From positions 1 through 13,111 of the forward strand of contig JBKDBG010000055.1 of NCBI GenBank assembly GCA_046314755.1: a stretch of DNA of 13,111 nucleotides, read 5' to 3'. This DNA is from UBA6183 sp046314755 (lineage in GTDB: Bacteria > Bacteroidota > Bacteroidia > UKL13-3). Below the pieces are notes generated by a model, which worked only from the letters and a program-made list of their open reading frames with translations, was not told the origin of the DNA and ran no database searches. The first letter of the stretch is position 1; each line of letters starts with the position of its first letter. This document shows, in pieces, positions 1-6,905 of the stretch. The position numbers were made by a program, and so were the translations under genes.

Positions 1-298
1 ACATGCGCCAGATAGAAATTCCTGCAGCCTTTGCCGCATCCAGTTCATTCGATTCTCATAAGTTACCAAAGTTCATGATACTCTCCAATAAAATGGAAAG
101 CGGCAAGGCCATTGGAATAATACTTGATGAAAAATAGAACATCAATTGTGCTATAATCCAAAAGCTTAGGCCTTTGCCTGCAAGGTCATCAATATATAAC
201 CAAACAAATTGCATGAGCAAGATAAACATCACCACTAAGAATGTGGGGATGAACGACTTAGCAAATTGTTGTACGATGAGTAAGTGTAACTTCTTCAA
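1..298 (-). CDS. LptF/LptG-family lipopolysaccharide export permease, N-terminal part, interrupted by an in-frame TGA
   Basis: This is the start of an inner-membrane YjgP/YjgQ-family permease. In that family LptF and LptG form the channel of the LptB2FG transporter, which extracts lipopolysaccharide from the inner membrane. Visible here are a first membrane segment (about residues 15-35), the family-like stretch MQFVWLYIDDLAGKGL, a second hydrophobic segment, and PMALPLSILLESIMNFGNL at residues 62-80. The start is TTG at 298, because the in-frame TAA at 305-307 rules out an upstream ATG. The frame hits TGA at 56-58 and then continues as ESNELDAAKAAGISIWRM to the window edge, which matches the family pattern GENxELxAxKAAGIS. 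The stop therefore sits where a conserved Gly is expected. The gene continues past the left edge. LptF and LptG cannot be told apart from this fragment, although the YIDDLxGKGL stretch favours the LptF-like Bacteroidota group. Family assignment is confident; functionality is uncertain. Confidence 0.85.
56..58 (-). other. In-frame TGA in the LptF/LptG gene at a conserved glycine position
   Basis: On the minus strand the codons read TTT GGT AAC TTA TGA GAA TCG AAT GAA CTG. The protein is family-like on both sides in the same frame (FGNL, stop, ESNEL...AAKAAGIS). A single G-to-T change from GGA to TGA explains it; no frameshift is needed. It could be a real nonsense mutation or a base error. Code reassignment is unlikely, because TGA ends fixH elsewhere in this window. 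Confidence 0.8.
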
Positions 299-317
299 AA
301 AGTTTTAATTTAATCGG

Positions 318-866
318 GTGCAAAAATCGACAATTCAACTGACAAATACCGAATTAGAATTTATTTCTAATCCGGAAATCATGCAATTAAAGCAAAAACT
401 AATCCGAAAATACAGTACTTATTTGATGGAGATTGGTGAATATCTGAAAGCAACTTATTTTGCCAATCAACCCATGCCAGTTAAATTAACGAGAGGCGAA
501 AATTATTTGGAGCAACCTTACTTGGTATTAGATGTACCTCAATTAAAAAAAGAAGATTTAACCAATAAATTAAGAATCATGTTTTGGTGGGGCAATTATA
601 TCAGTTTACAATATTTCATAAAATCAGAAGCTATTGACCACATTGATGGCAATGAGCAACTCTTTGTACTTATTGGTGATGATTTGTTCGATAATGACTT
701 ACAAAGCAATAATTTTATATCCATCAATCAATTCAAACAAAATCCAGCATTGCTCCCACCGTTGAGCAAATTGGCCAAGAAAGTTTCCTTTGACGACAGT
801 GCTTCTTTACTGCACAAAACCATTGATTTTTTGGAAATGGTTCAGCATAAAAAAAGCCACCCATAA
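318..866 (+). CDS. Conserved hypothetical protein, 182 residues
   Basis: I do not recognise a named domain. The protein is soluble, with no signal peptide or membrane segment. It begins with a charged helical region (TNTELEFISNPEIMQLKQKL), followed by a motif-like centre with GENYLEQPYLVLDVPQL at about residues 60-76 and RIMFWWGNYISL at about 86-97, and an acidic stretch (IGDDLFDNDL). The aromatic MFWWGNY block looks like a conserved signature, and I have an impression of similar uncharacterised Bacteroidota proteins, but cannot name the family. The start is GTG at 318, because TAA at 306-308 leaves no upstream ATG; an internal ATG at 381 is the alternative but would discard a plausible N-terminus. 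The gene is divergent from the lptF-like gene with a 19-bp gap, and its last codons lie inside the terminator hairpin at 851-878. Coding status is convincing; function is unknown. Confidence 0.75.
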   Translation: MQKSTIQLTNTELEFISNPEIMQLKQKLIRKYSTYLMEIGEYLKATYFANQPMPVKLTRGENYLEQPYLVLDVPQLKKEDLTNKLRIMFWWGNYISLQYFIKSEAIDHIDGNEQLFVLIGDDLFDNDLQSNNFISINQFKQNPALLPPLSKLAKKVSFDDSASLLHKTIDFLEMVQHKKSHP

Positions 867-878
867 AGGATGGCTTTT
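851..878. terminator. Bidirectional rho-independent terminator between convergent genes
   Basis: The hairpin has stem AAAAGCCA-C-CC, loop ATAAA, and returning arm GG-A-TGGCTTTT with one internal mismatch (860/870). Read on the minus strand it ends in seven T residues (complement of the A run 849-855), so it is the better terminator for the lipoprotein gene, which ends 25 nt away at 903. On the plus strand only four T follow, and the hairpin overlaps the last codons and TAA of the hypothetical gene. Confidence 0.8.
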
Positions 879-902
879 CAATATTTTGATTGCTAATGTG
901 AA

Positions 903-1838
903 TTAAAAATCTTGGCTTAAGATGTTTAAATCAATAATAGCAGTAGATGCTTGAGGATTGTTTGGATCAGCGCTATCGCTAACACCTTCAACTTTAAGCA
1001 AGCCTAACTTACCTTCTTTAGTTTTGAAAAGAAGTACATCATCTTTTGCCAAGTTATTTACGATTGTACCAAAAGTTTTACCTTGAGCAAAAGTTACTAA
1101 AGCTCTGTCATCATCCATAGCCGCAACATCACCATAGTTGATTTGACCTGTAACTTTCACTAAGCCTGTTTCACGAGCATTACCTGATGACCAGAAAGTT
1201 GATAATCCTGACCATACTTGTGTTTGCATTGTGGTATTGGTTTGGCTGCAAAGTGTATAACGGTTAGTTGAACCAAAGAAGAATACTAAATCAATGTTAT
1301 TTTTCAAGTTCTCGTTGCTGTTGGCAGTTGCATCAGAAAGAGAGTACTGCTTGAAATCAGGCGTTGCTTTCATAAAACATTCAGCACCGCTGGTATGTCC
1401 AAACAACTGAATAACAGTAGTTGAAGCTGAAAGTGGATTTGGATTTACGATTGTTGCTACGTAATTGGCTGTTTGTGCAGTTCCTTTTTCACCTTCTAAC
1501 TTAAATGAATAAGTTACTGTTCCTGTCAAACCTGCATCTAAAGCAGCAGTTAAATTATAAATGTAGTCAGTTCCTGAAAGTGTTTTTGTTTCTAAAGTAA
1601 CCGGATTTTCACCAACTTTAGTTCTTGTAATAGTTAAAGTCTTTAGTTTGTTGTCGGCATTACCTTTGCAGCTTACTGTTAACTTTAAAGTATCACCAAC
1701 AAAGTGAGTACCTGAAGTAGCAGCAGGAGTCATTGTAATTTCAACATTTTTTACCTCTTCGGTTTCATCTGTACAAGAGGTTAACGCAAATGTAGATGCT
1801 ACAAAAAGCATCATCATGGTTTTAATTACCTTTTTCAT
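903..1838 (-). CDS. Secreted lipoprotein of unknown function, 311 residues
   Basis: The start is ATG at 1838: it is followed by a classical lipoprotein signal peptide, MKKVIKTMMMLFVASTFALTSC, with lipobox LTSC and Cys22 as the lipidated residue. The frame stays open upstream to 1940, but that extension overlaps the DUF3276 gene and would bury the signal peptide. After Cys22 comes an acidic linker (TDETEEVKN). Next is a beta-rich, Thr/Ser/Asn-rich region resembling an Ig-like fold (about residues 30-135), ending at VNPNPLSA. The C-terminal region has the segment NNIDLVFFFGSTNRYTLCSQTN and finishes KTKEGKLGLLKVEGV...ILSQDF. I do not recognise a named family; the pattern fits lineage-specific surface lipoproteins of Bacteroidota. 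It lies 31 bp downstream of the DUF3276 gene on the same strand with no terminator between, so it may be co-transcribed, although a promoter inside that gene is possible. The hairpin at 851-878 ends the unit. Confidence 0.85.
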   Translation of the reverse strand: MKKVIKTMMMLFVASTFALTSCTDETEEVKNVEITMTPAATSGTHFVGDTLKLTVSCKGNADNKLKTLTITRTKVGENPVTLETKTLSGTDYIYNLTAALDAGLTGTVTYSFKLEGEKGTAQTANYVATIVNPNPLSASTTVIQLFGHTSGAECFMKATPDFKQYSLSDATANSNENLKNNIDLVFFFGSTNRYTLCSQTNTTMQTQVWSGLSTFWSSGNARETGLVKVTGQINYGDVAAMDDDRALVTFAQGKTFGTIVNNLAKDDVLLFKTKEGKLGLLKVEGVSDSADPNNPQASTAIIDLNILSQDF

Positions 1839-1869
1839 GTTTATTAATAGATTTAATTGTGTTTTTAAA

Positions 1870-2202
1870 TTAGTTTTCTGAGTCAAATCCGAAATCATCG
1901 TTGGCTTCGTTTTCATCCGATGGCTTTTTGAATTCATCAAAGTTGTAGTCGGGCATCAATTGTGTTTTAACATGACCCACCGTTTCGTTTAGCGCATCCA
2001 TAAACTTGTTAAAGTCTTCTTTATACAAGAATATTTTGTGCTTAACAAAACTGCCATCGTCAAATCGCTTTTTGCTTTCAGTGATGGTAATGAAATAGTC
2101 GTTCCCTTTGGTCGATTTCACATCAAAGAAATACGTTCTCTTTCCTGCTCTGATCTTCTTAGAGAAAATCTCTTGTTGTTCTCCTTTTCTAAAATCCTCC
2201 AT
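1870..2202 (-). CDS. PUR-family (DUF3276) nucleic-acid-binding protein, 110 residues
   Basis: This is a small cytoplasmic protein of the bacterial PUR/DUF3276 family, related to the PUR repeat of eukaryotic Pur-alpha and to Borrelia BpuR, proteins that bind single-stranded DNA or RNA. It shows the expected pattern: IFSKKIRAGKRTYFFDVKSTKGNDYFITITESKKRF (about residues 12-47), then SFVKHKIFLYKEDFNKFMDALNETVGHV, i.e. a beta sheet followed by one helix. A disordered, strongly acidic tail (residues about 84-110, ending DDFGFDSEN) follows. Length and ATG start at 2202 fit the family. The gene stands between the ABC transporter and the lipoprotein gene and has a good promoter at 2247-2277, so it probably starts its own transcript. 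A regulatory or RNA-binding role is inferred from the family; no target is evident. Confidence 0.88.
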   Translation of the reverse strand: MEDFRKGEQQEIFSKKIRAGKRTYFFDVKSTKGNDYFITITESKKRFDDGSFVKHKIFLYKEDFNKFMDALNETVGHVKTQLMPDYNFDEFKKPSDENEANDDFGFDSEN

Positions 2203-2246
2203 TGTAAATGCAGTTTTCTGTTTTTATTAGTTGATTAAATGTTGCG

Positions 2247-2277
2247 CCAAAATATGGTATAAGCCTTACTTTTCAAA
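2247..2277 (-). promoter_or_regulatory. Bacteroidota-type promoter for the DUF3276 gene
   Basis: On the minus strand there is a TTTG (-33) element at 2274-2277, a 19-nt spacer, and a TATTTTGG (-7) element at 2247-2254. This fits the primary-sigma pattern TTTG-N19-21-TAnnTTTG with one mismatch in the -7 box. The predicted start falls near 2240, leaving a leader of roughly 40 nt before the ATG at 2202. Confidence 0.5.
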
Positions 2278-2335
2278 AAAAATTATCAACACCATTATTT
2301 CTATTCATAACTCCCTACTTCTCACAAGCCTGATT

Positions 2336-4132
2336 TTAAGCTGTTTCTTCCTGCAATTGCTTATTGTAAAGTGTGTAATAAATTCCTTGTTTTTGCAGCA
2401 ATTGTGGGTGATTTCCCGATTCAACTATTTCACCTTCATGCAGCACGATAATAAAATCGGCATCTTTAACAGTTGAAACCCTGTGACTAACAATAAAAGT
2501 GGTTTTATTTCGCATAATCGGTCTCAAATTTTGTAAAATTTGCGCCTCGGTATGTGTATCGACTGCCGATAAACAATCATCCAAAATTAAAATTTCGGGA
2601 TTTTTGATCAGTGCCCTAGCTATTGATAATCGTTGTTTTTGACCTCCGGAAAGGGTAATGCCTCTTTCGCCCAACATGGTTTCATACCCATGGGTGAAAT
2701 TGGTTACATTTTCGTGTAAAGCGGCCGCGTTTGAAGCTTTTAAAACCTCTTCATCAAGATTTTTGGAGTCATGCAAATCCAAGCCAAAAGCAATGTTATT
2801 CTTAATAGTATCGCTAAACAAAAACACTTCCTGCGGCACATATCCGATTATGTTTTTGTATGCCTTTAAATCAATTTGACTCAACGATTTGCCATCTATT
2901 AAAATATCGCCTTGCGTGCAATCCATCATTCGTAACAGCAATTGAATAAAGGTAGATTTACCGCTTCCGGTTGTACCAAGCACTGCTAAGGTTCTCCCCT
3001 TTTCAATGGTTATGTTGATGTTTTTTAATGCCGGTAATTGTTTCCCGGGATAAGTAAATGATACCCCTTTGAATTCTATTAGATGATTAAAATGAAAACC
3101 GCTGGAGGTTGTTTGGACAATTTCCGGTTTTTCTTGCAAAAACTCGTTTAAACGTTGCTGTGAAGCAGCCGCGCGTTGAACCAAAGATGATGTCCATCCC
3201 AAAGAAGCCACAGGCCAAGTGAGTAAATTCACATAAATCACAAACTCTGCAATATTTCCAATGGTAATTTCACCATGTAATACATAATAACCACCAATCG
3301 AAACTGCAATAAGTGTGCTGCATCCGGTTAAGAATACCATCAACGGAAAAAAAGTAGCATCTACCTTTGCCAACTCCAAATTTTTATCCTTGTAACGCTC
3401 CGCCTGTGCAATAAACAAAGGCTTAAACCATCGTTCTGCGCCAAAAGCTTTTAAAACCCTTATTCCATTAAATGTTTCCTGCGCAGTATTGGTAATTACC
3501 GATAATTGTTGTTGAATTTCATCACTGCGTTTATTGATGATGTTATTAACCTTAAAAATGGTGTAAGACAATATGGGCAGAGGCGCTAGCACCCAAAGCG
3601 CAAGTTGGGCGTGTACAGAAAACATGATTGGAATAATAACCAAAAAGGTGGCGGTTAAGTTGGTAAAATACATCACAGCAGGTCCAATATACATACGCAC
3701 CCTGCTCACATCTTCACTGATTCTAGCCATTAAATCACCGGTATTATTTTTTCGGTAAAAGGAGGCTGATAGGATTTGATAATGCGCAAATACCTCGTTT
3801 TTCAAATCATACTCAATCAAACGGCTCATTACAATAATGCTTTGGCGCATTAAAAACATGAACAGCGCGCGTAATAAAGTAAGACCAACGATAAGCAATG
3901 CGAACCAAATGACTTGCTTGGTGAGGTAAGCGGTTGCCTCCTTAACTTCAAATTCCGTAAGGTGTTTCGAACTGATTTGTTGCAGGTACTTCACCAATTC
4001 GTCAACAGCTGCCGAAACGGCTTTGGCAGGGAATGCGGAGAACAAATTGGAAACAATCACAAACAGCATACCCAACACCAAACGATACCTGTACTTGTAA
4101 AAATATTTATTTAAATGCCTTAAGGCTTTCAT
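2336..4132 (-). CDS. Half-size ABC exporter (transmembrane domain fused to ATPase), 598 residues
   Basis: This is an inner-membrane ABC exporter with the type I transmembrane domain first (about residues 1-320, six hydrophobic segments) and the ATP-binding domain after (about 350-590). ATPase motifs are all present: Walker A GTTGSGKST (386-394), Q-loop VPQE, signature LSGGQKQR (494-501), Walker B ILILDD, D-loop SAVD, and the switch His in FIVSHR (550). The residue after the Walker B Asp is Asp (519), not the usual catalytic Glu, as in MdlA-type or heterodimeric exporters. The best start is ATG at 4132; GTG at 4138 is two codons upstream. It works as a dimer, but no partner half-transporter is nearby, so homodimer versus heterodimer is open. 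Substrate is unknown (lipid, drug or peptide are all possible). It is divergent from the leucine dehydrogenase gene across a 155-bp intergenic stretch that should hold its promoter, although I could not pick out a convincing one on this strand. Confidence 0.93.
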   Translation of the reverse strand: MKALRHLNKYFYKYRYRLVLGMLFVIVSNLFSAFPAKAVSAAVDELVKYLQQISSKHLTEFEVKEATAYLTKQVIWFALLIVGLTLLRALFMFLMRQSIIVMSRLIEYDLKNEVFAHYQILSASFYRKNNTGDLMARISEDVSRVRMYIGPAVMYFTNLTATFLVIIPIMFSVHAQLALWVLAPLPILSYTIFKVNNIINKRSDEIQQQLSVITNTAQETFNGIRVLKAFGAERWFKPLFIAQAERYKDKNLELAKVDATFFPLMVFLTGCSTLIAVSIGGYYVLHGEITIGNIAEFVIYVNLLTWPVASLGWTSSLVQRAAASQQRLNEFLQEKPEIVQTTSSGFHFNHLIEFKGVSFTYPGKQLPALKNINITIEKGRTLAVLGTTGSGKSTFIQLLLRMMDCTQGDILIDGKSLSQIDLKAYKNIIGYVPQEVFLFSDTIKNNIAFGLDLHDSKNLDEEVLKASNAAALHENVTNFTHGYETMLGERGITLSGGQKQRLSIARALIKNPEILILDDCLSAVDTHTEAQILQNLRPIMRNKTTFIVSHRVSTVKDADFIIVLHEGEIVESGNHPQLLQKQGIYYTLYNKQLQEETA

Positions 4133-4254
4133 CAACACGTATTAAAGGAACAAAAAAACAAAAAATTATTGAGTATAAAATTCAATTTATTAATGCCCGC
4201 AAAATGAGAAGAATCAATTGATAAAATTGCATTATGATTTATTGAAATTTGGCT

Positions 4255-4262
4255 TACTTTTG
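4255..4262 (+). promoter_or_regulatory. -7 promoter element (TACTTTTG) of the leucine dehydrogenase gene
   Basis: TACTTTTG is an exact match to the Bacteroidota -7 consensus TAnnTTTG, 25 nt before the ATG at 4288. The expected -33 TTTG is poor (TTAT at the 19-nt spacing), so recognition would depend mainly on the -7 box. The start site would fall near 4268, giving a leader of about 20 nt. Confidence 0.5.
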
Positions 4263-4287
4263 CACCGCATTTAATAAATAGTCAATT

Positions 4288-5385
4288 ATGTCAACTAATC
4301 AAATGGCTAATGCGGCCCAACCTGAGTTGTTTTCACAACTGCAACAATTCGACCATGAACAAATTGTTTTTTGTCAAGATGAACACACAGGCCTTAAGGC
4401 AATCATTGCTATACATAATACTGTATTAGGACCCGGTTTAGGTGGTACTCGTGTTTGGAATTACACCAATGAAGCCGAAGCAATTAATGATGTGCTTCGC
4501 CTTTCTAGAGGAATGACTTACAAAGCTGCCATTAGCGGGTTAAACTTAGGTGGAGCCAAAGCCGTAATTATTGGTGATGCCAAAACCATCAAAACTGAAG
4601 CGTTAATGCGTAAGTTTGGTCGTTTTGTAGAAAATCTAAGCGGTAAATATATTACTGCGGAAGACGTAAACACCACTACCCGCGACATGGAATACGTAAA
4701 CATGGAAACATCGCATGTGGTTGGATTGCCTGAAAGCATGGGGGGCGGAGGTGATCCAAGTCCGGTTACTGCTTATGGTACTTATATGGGTATGAAAGCT
4801 GCCGTTAAGCATGCTTTTGGTAACGATAGTTTAGCAGGTAAAAAAGTGGCCGTTCAAGGAATTGGAAAAGTGGGTGGACATTTATTAGACCACTTACACA
4901 AAGAAGGTGCTCAGCTTTTTATTACCGATATCAATGATGAAATTTTAGCGAAATATGCCAAAGAAATGGGCGCTACTGTAGTCAAAGGTGATGAAATTTA
5001 TGGATTAGACGTTGATATTTTTGCTCCATGCGCTTTAGGTGCAATTTTAAACACCGAAAATATCAATAAGTTAAAATGTAAAGTGATTGCGGGTGCTGCA
5101 AACAATCAATTGGCTGATGAGAATGTTCATGGTCCAATGTTGATTGAAAAAGGTATTGCTTACGCTCCTGACTTTTTAATTAATGCAGGCGGGTTAATTA
5201 ACGTTTACCAAGAGCATATCGGTTACAACCGTGATACAGCCTTGCGTAATACCGAACACATTTACAATGTTACGCTTGATATTTTTAAAGCTGCTTCAGA
5301 AAAAGGAATACACACCCAAAAAGCCGCTACTGAAATGGCAGAAAAAAGAATCAATGATATTTTAAAAGTACGTTCTACTTACTAA
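4288..5385 (+). CDS. Leucine dehydrogenase-type Glu/Leu/Phe/Val dehydrogenase, 365 residues
   Basis: This NAD-dependent amino acid dehydrogenase reversibly deaminates a branched-chain amino acid, most likely leucine, to its 2-oxo acid and ammonium in the cytosol. It links branched-chain amino acid breakdown with synthesis. The N-terminal ELFV dimerisation/substrate domain has GPGLGGTRVW (48-57), the two expected active-site lysines Lys79 (MTYKAAISG) and Lys91 (LNLGGAKAV), and Asp126 in YITAEDVNT. The NAD-binding domain carries VAVQGIGKVGGHL, with GxGxxG at 191-196, followed by Asp214 at the end of the second strand (LFITDIND). Length is typical for leucine dehydrogenases and shorter than glutamate dehydrogenases. 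One variation is GGAK where the family usually has GGGK. It is monocistronic: its own -7 element lies at 4255-4262 and a strong terminator follows at 5407-5450. Substrate preference (Leu, Val or Phe) cannot be fixed by eye. Confidence 0.93.
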   Translation: MSTNQMANAAQPELFSQLQQFDHEQIVFCQDEHTGLKAIIAIHNTVLGPGLGGTRVWNYTNEAEAINDVLRLSRGMTYKAAISGLNLGGAKAVIIGDAKTIKTEALMRKFGRFVENLSGKYITAEDVNTTTRDMEYVNMETSHVVGLPESMGGGGDPSPVTAYGTYMGMKAAVKHAFGNDSLAGKKVAVQGIGKVGGHLLDHLHKEGAQLFITDINDEILAKYAKEMGATVVKGDEIYGLDVDIFAPCALGAILNTENINKLKCKVIAGAANNQLADENVHGPMLIEKGIAYAPDFLINAGGLINVYQEHIGYNRDTALRNTEHIYNVTLDIFKAASEKGIHTQKAATEMAEKRINDILKVRSTY

Positions 5386-5406
5386 CACAAAATTGATGAA
5401 TAATAT

Positions 5407-5450
5407 AAAAGAAAGTCGGGTTTGCTTGTAAGCCCGACTTTCTTTTTTTA
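5407..5450 (+). terminator. Rho-independent terminator after the leucine dehydrogenase gene
   Basis: The stem is AAAAGAAAGTCGGG (5407-5420) paired with CCCGACTTTCTTTT (from 5433), with a 12-nt loop and a run of T to 5449. It ends about 30 bp before the nusB start, and its T tract merges with the candidate nusB promoter. Confidence 0.88.
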
Positions 5451-5456
5451 CCTTCG
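5426..5456 (+). promoter_or_regulatory. Candidate promoter for the nusB operon, overlapping the preceding terminator
   Basis: TTG at 5426-5428, a 20-nt spacer, then TACCTTCG at 5449-5456 gives one mismatch to the Bacteroidota -7 box TAnnTTTG. The start site would fall near 5463, about 20 nt before the ATG at 5483. The -33 element lies inside the loop of the terminator hairpin, so the call is tentative; it rests on the need for a promoter after a strong terminator. Confidence 0.35.
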
Positions 5457-5482
5457 TAGCCTAATAGATAAAGGTTCTTTAC

Positions 5483-6424
5483 ATGTTCAACAGACGTTTC
5501 CTCCGCATTAAAGCATTTCAGGCACTCTACAGTTTTTACCAAGATGAGCAAGCCGGAAGAAGTGCGCACGAAAAAAATTTACTAAGCGGACTTAATAAAG
5601 CTTATGAGTTGTATTTATTTCTCATGGCATTTCCTGCTGAATTCCGACACTATGTTGCGCTTGAATTAGATAATCAAAAAACAAAGTATATCCCGCAACC
5701 GGATGCCATACAAAAACTCGAAACCATATATGGAAATAAAGCATTCATTGCATTTGAGTCAAACACCACGCTAAACAATAAAATCAGCAAACTGAAACTT
5801 ACTTGGCATCATAACAAAGATTTATTTAAACAAATCTTAACCACCCTTAGGCAAAAAGAATGGTTTAGTAACTATGCAGATAAGCCGTCAAAAAGTTTTA
5901 AAGAGGATAAAAACTTCCTGCGTGATTTATTTGAACTTTGCGTAACCGAATGTGCCTTGTTTGATGAATACATGGAAGACAAATATTTGAATTGGGAAGA
6001 TGACCAGGTATTGGTGTTTAATCAACTTGAAAAAACAATTGACGGACTCAACGAAGAAGAACACCTTGATTTTTTGGATAATGGTGATTTAGAAGAGGAA
6101 GACTTACAATTTGTAAAAGATTTGTTTCGATTCACACTTGACCATGAAACAGAATTAACAGATGCCATTGCTCAAAAAACAAAAAACTGGGATCCTGACA
6201 GGTTAGCCATGATTGATTTGTTATTAATGAAATTGGCTTTGTGTGAGATATTGTATTTTAACCATATTCCAATTAAAGTTAGTATTAATGAGTATATTGA
6301 AGTGGCAAAACTTTACTCAACACCAAATAGCCATGGTTTTATAAATGGGGTGTTGGATAAAATTCATCATGAATTAAAAGAAAACAATAAACTAAATAAA
6401 ACCGGAAGAGGTTTAGTAGAATAA
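5483..6424 (+). CDS. nusB: Transcription antitermination protein NusB, long Bacteroidota form, 313 residues
   Basis: NusB, with NusE (ribosomal protein S10), binds boxA RNA and supports antitermination of rRNA operons. The diagnostic part is the C-terminal helical NusB domain, about residues 207-296. It includes KTKNWDPDRLAMIDLLLMKLALCEI and the signature IPIKVSINEYIEVAKLYSTP followed by NSHGFINGVLDKI. The N-terminus RRFLRIKAFQALYSFYQ resembles the first NusB helix, and about 150 residues of helical, charged sequence lie between. Classical NusB is about 140 residues; the roughly 310-residue form is usual in Bacteroidota. The ATG at 5483 directly precedes the conserved N-terminal helix. It is first in an operon: the DUF1573 lipoprotein starts 11 bp after its stop and yajC follows, a gene order common in the phylum. 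Confidence is high. Confidence 0.92.
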   Translation: MFNRRFLRIKAFQALYSFYQDEQAGRSAHEKNLLSGLNKAYELYLFLMAFPAEFRHYVALELDNQKTKYIPQPDAIQKLETIYGNKAFIAFESNTTLNNKISKLKLTWHHNKDLFKQILTTLRQKEWFSNYADKPSKSFKEDKNFLRDLFELCVTECALFDEYMEDKYLNWEDDQVLVFNQLEKTIDGLNEEEHLDFLDNGDLEEEDLQFVKDLFRFTLDHETELTDAIAQKTKNWDPDRLAMIDLLLMKLALCEILYFNHIPIKVSINEYIEVAKLYSTPNSHGFINGVLDKIHHELKENNKLNKTGRGLVE

Positions 6425-6435
6425 AAGTTAAACGT

Positions 6436-6888
6436 ATGAAAAAGTTATATTTTTTAATTGCCGGAACCTGCTTGCTTGCAGCATGTGGCAGCGAAAAAAA
6501 AGACAAACTTCCTACTGATGTGGTAAACATATCTGCTACTGCAGACAGCACACAAGTAAACCAAACCAATGAAAAGGCTGCTATTACTTTTGAAACTGAA
6601 CGCCATGATTTTGGGCGATTGGTGGATGGTGAAGTGGTTGAGTACAGCTTTAAATTTAAAAATACCGGCACCGGAGACTTATTAATTGCCAATGCAAGCG
6701 CAAGCTGCGGATGCACAGTACCTGACTATCCGAAGCAATTGATCAAACCCGGTGAAGATAACTTTATTAAAGTTCGTTTTGATAGTAAAGGAAAGATTGG
6801 CACTTTTGAAAAATCAGTAATGATTACTGCCAACACCGAGCCAAGAGAAACCGTGATTTACATTACAGGATTAGTAGTTGAAAAATAA
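6436..6888 (+). CDS. DUF1573 domain lipoprotein, 150 residues
   Basis: The protein has a lipoprotein signal peptide, MKKLYFLIAGTCLLAAC, with lipobox LAAC and Cys17 as the acylated residue. A polar linker (about 18-50) follows, and one DUF1573 domain covers about 50-150. The domain shows the hallmark ITFETERHDFGRLVDGEVVEYSFKF, NTGTGDLLI, the Cys pair in SASCGCTVPDYP, and a final strand VIYITGLVVEK. DUF1573 is an Ig-like, ASH-related beta fold; the molecular role is not established. The protein should sit on the periplasmic face of a membrane. It is the middle gene of the nusB operon (11 bp after nusB, 17 bp before yajC). Whether it assists secretion, as YajC does, is only suggested by neighbourhood. 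Confidence 0.9.
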   Translation: MKKLYFLIAGTCLLAACGSEKKDKLPTDVVNISATADSTQVNQTNEKAAITFETERHDFGRLVDGEVVEYSFKFKNTGTGDLLIANASASCGCTVPDYPKQLIKPGEDNFIKVRFDSKGKIGTFEKSVMITANTEPRETVIYITGLVVEK

Positions 6889-6905
6889 ATTAATTTAAAA
6901 TAACA

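Noticed and set aside
56..58. TGA as a sense codon (alternative genetic code)
   Set aside because: fixH ends with TGA in the usual ATGA overlap, and no other well-recognised gene here needs in-frame TGA. A single-base change is simpler.
903..1940. Longer 345-residue version of the lipoprotein starting at 1940
   Set aside because: The extra 34 residues overlap the DUF3276 gene in another frame and precede an evident lipoprotein signal peptide that begins at ATG 1838.
2247..2257. CCAAAATATGG, which resembles a CArG-type box
   Set aside because: It is better explained as the -7 region of a Bacteroidota promoter; the likeness to a eukaryotic SRF site is coincidental.
4133..4287. Possible minus-strand promoter for the ABC transporter (TCATTTTG at 4200-4207)
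   Set aside because: It has one mismatch in the -7 box and no acceptable -33 element at the right spacing; too weak to list.
4518..4739. Open frame on the minus strand inside the leucine dehydrogenase gene, and similar frames antisense to the ABC, porin, PiT and ccoG genes
   Set aside because: They lie wholly within strongly recognised genes, have no family-like sequence or start context, and look like shadows of the coding strand.
6339..6716. Open frame of 125 codons on the minus strand across the nusB/DUF1573 junction
   Set aside because: It is antisense to two confidently identified genes and has low-complexity, shadow-like composition with no recognisable domain.
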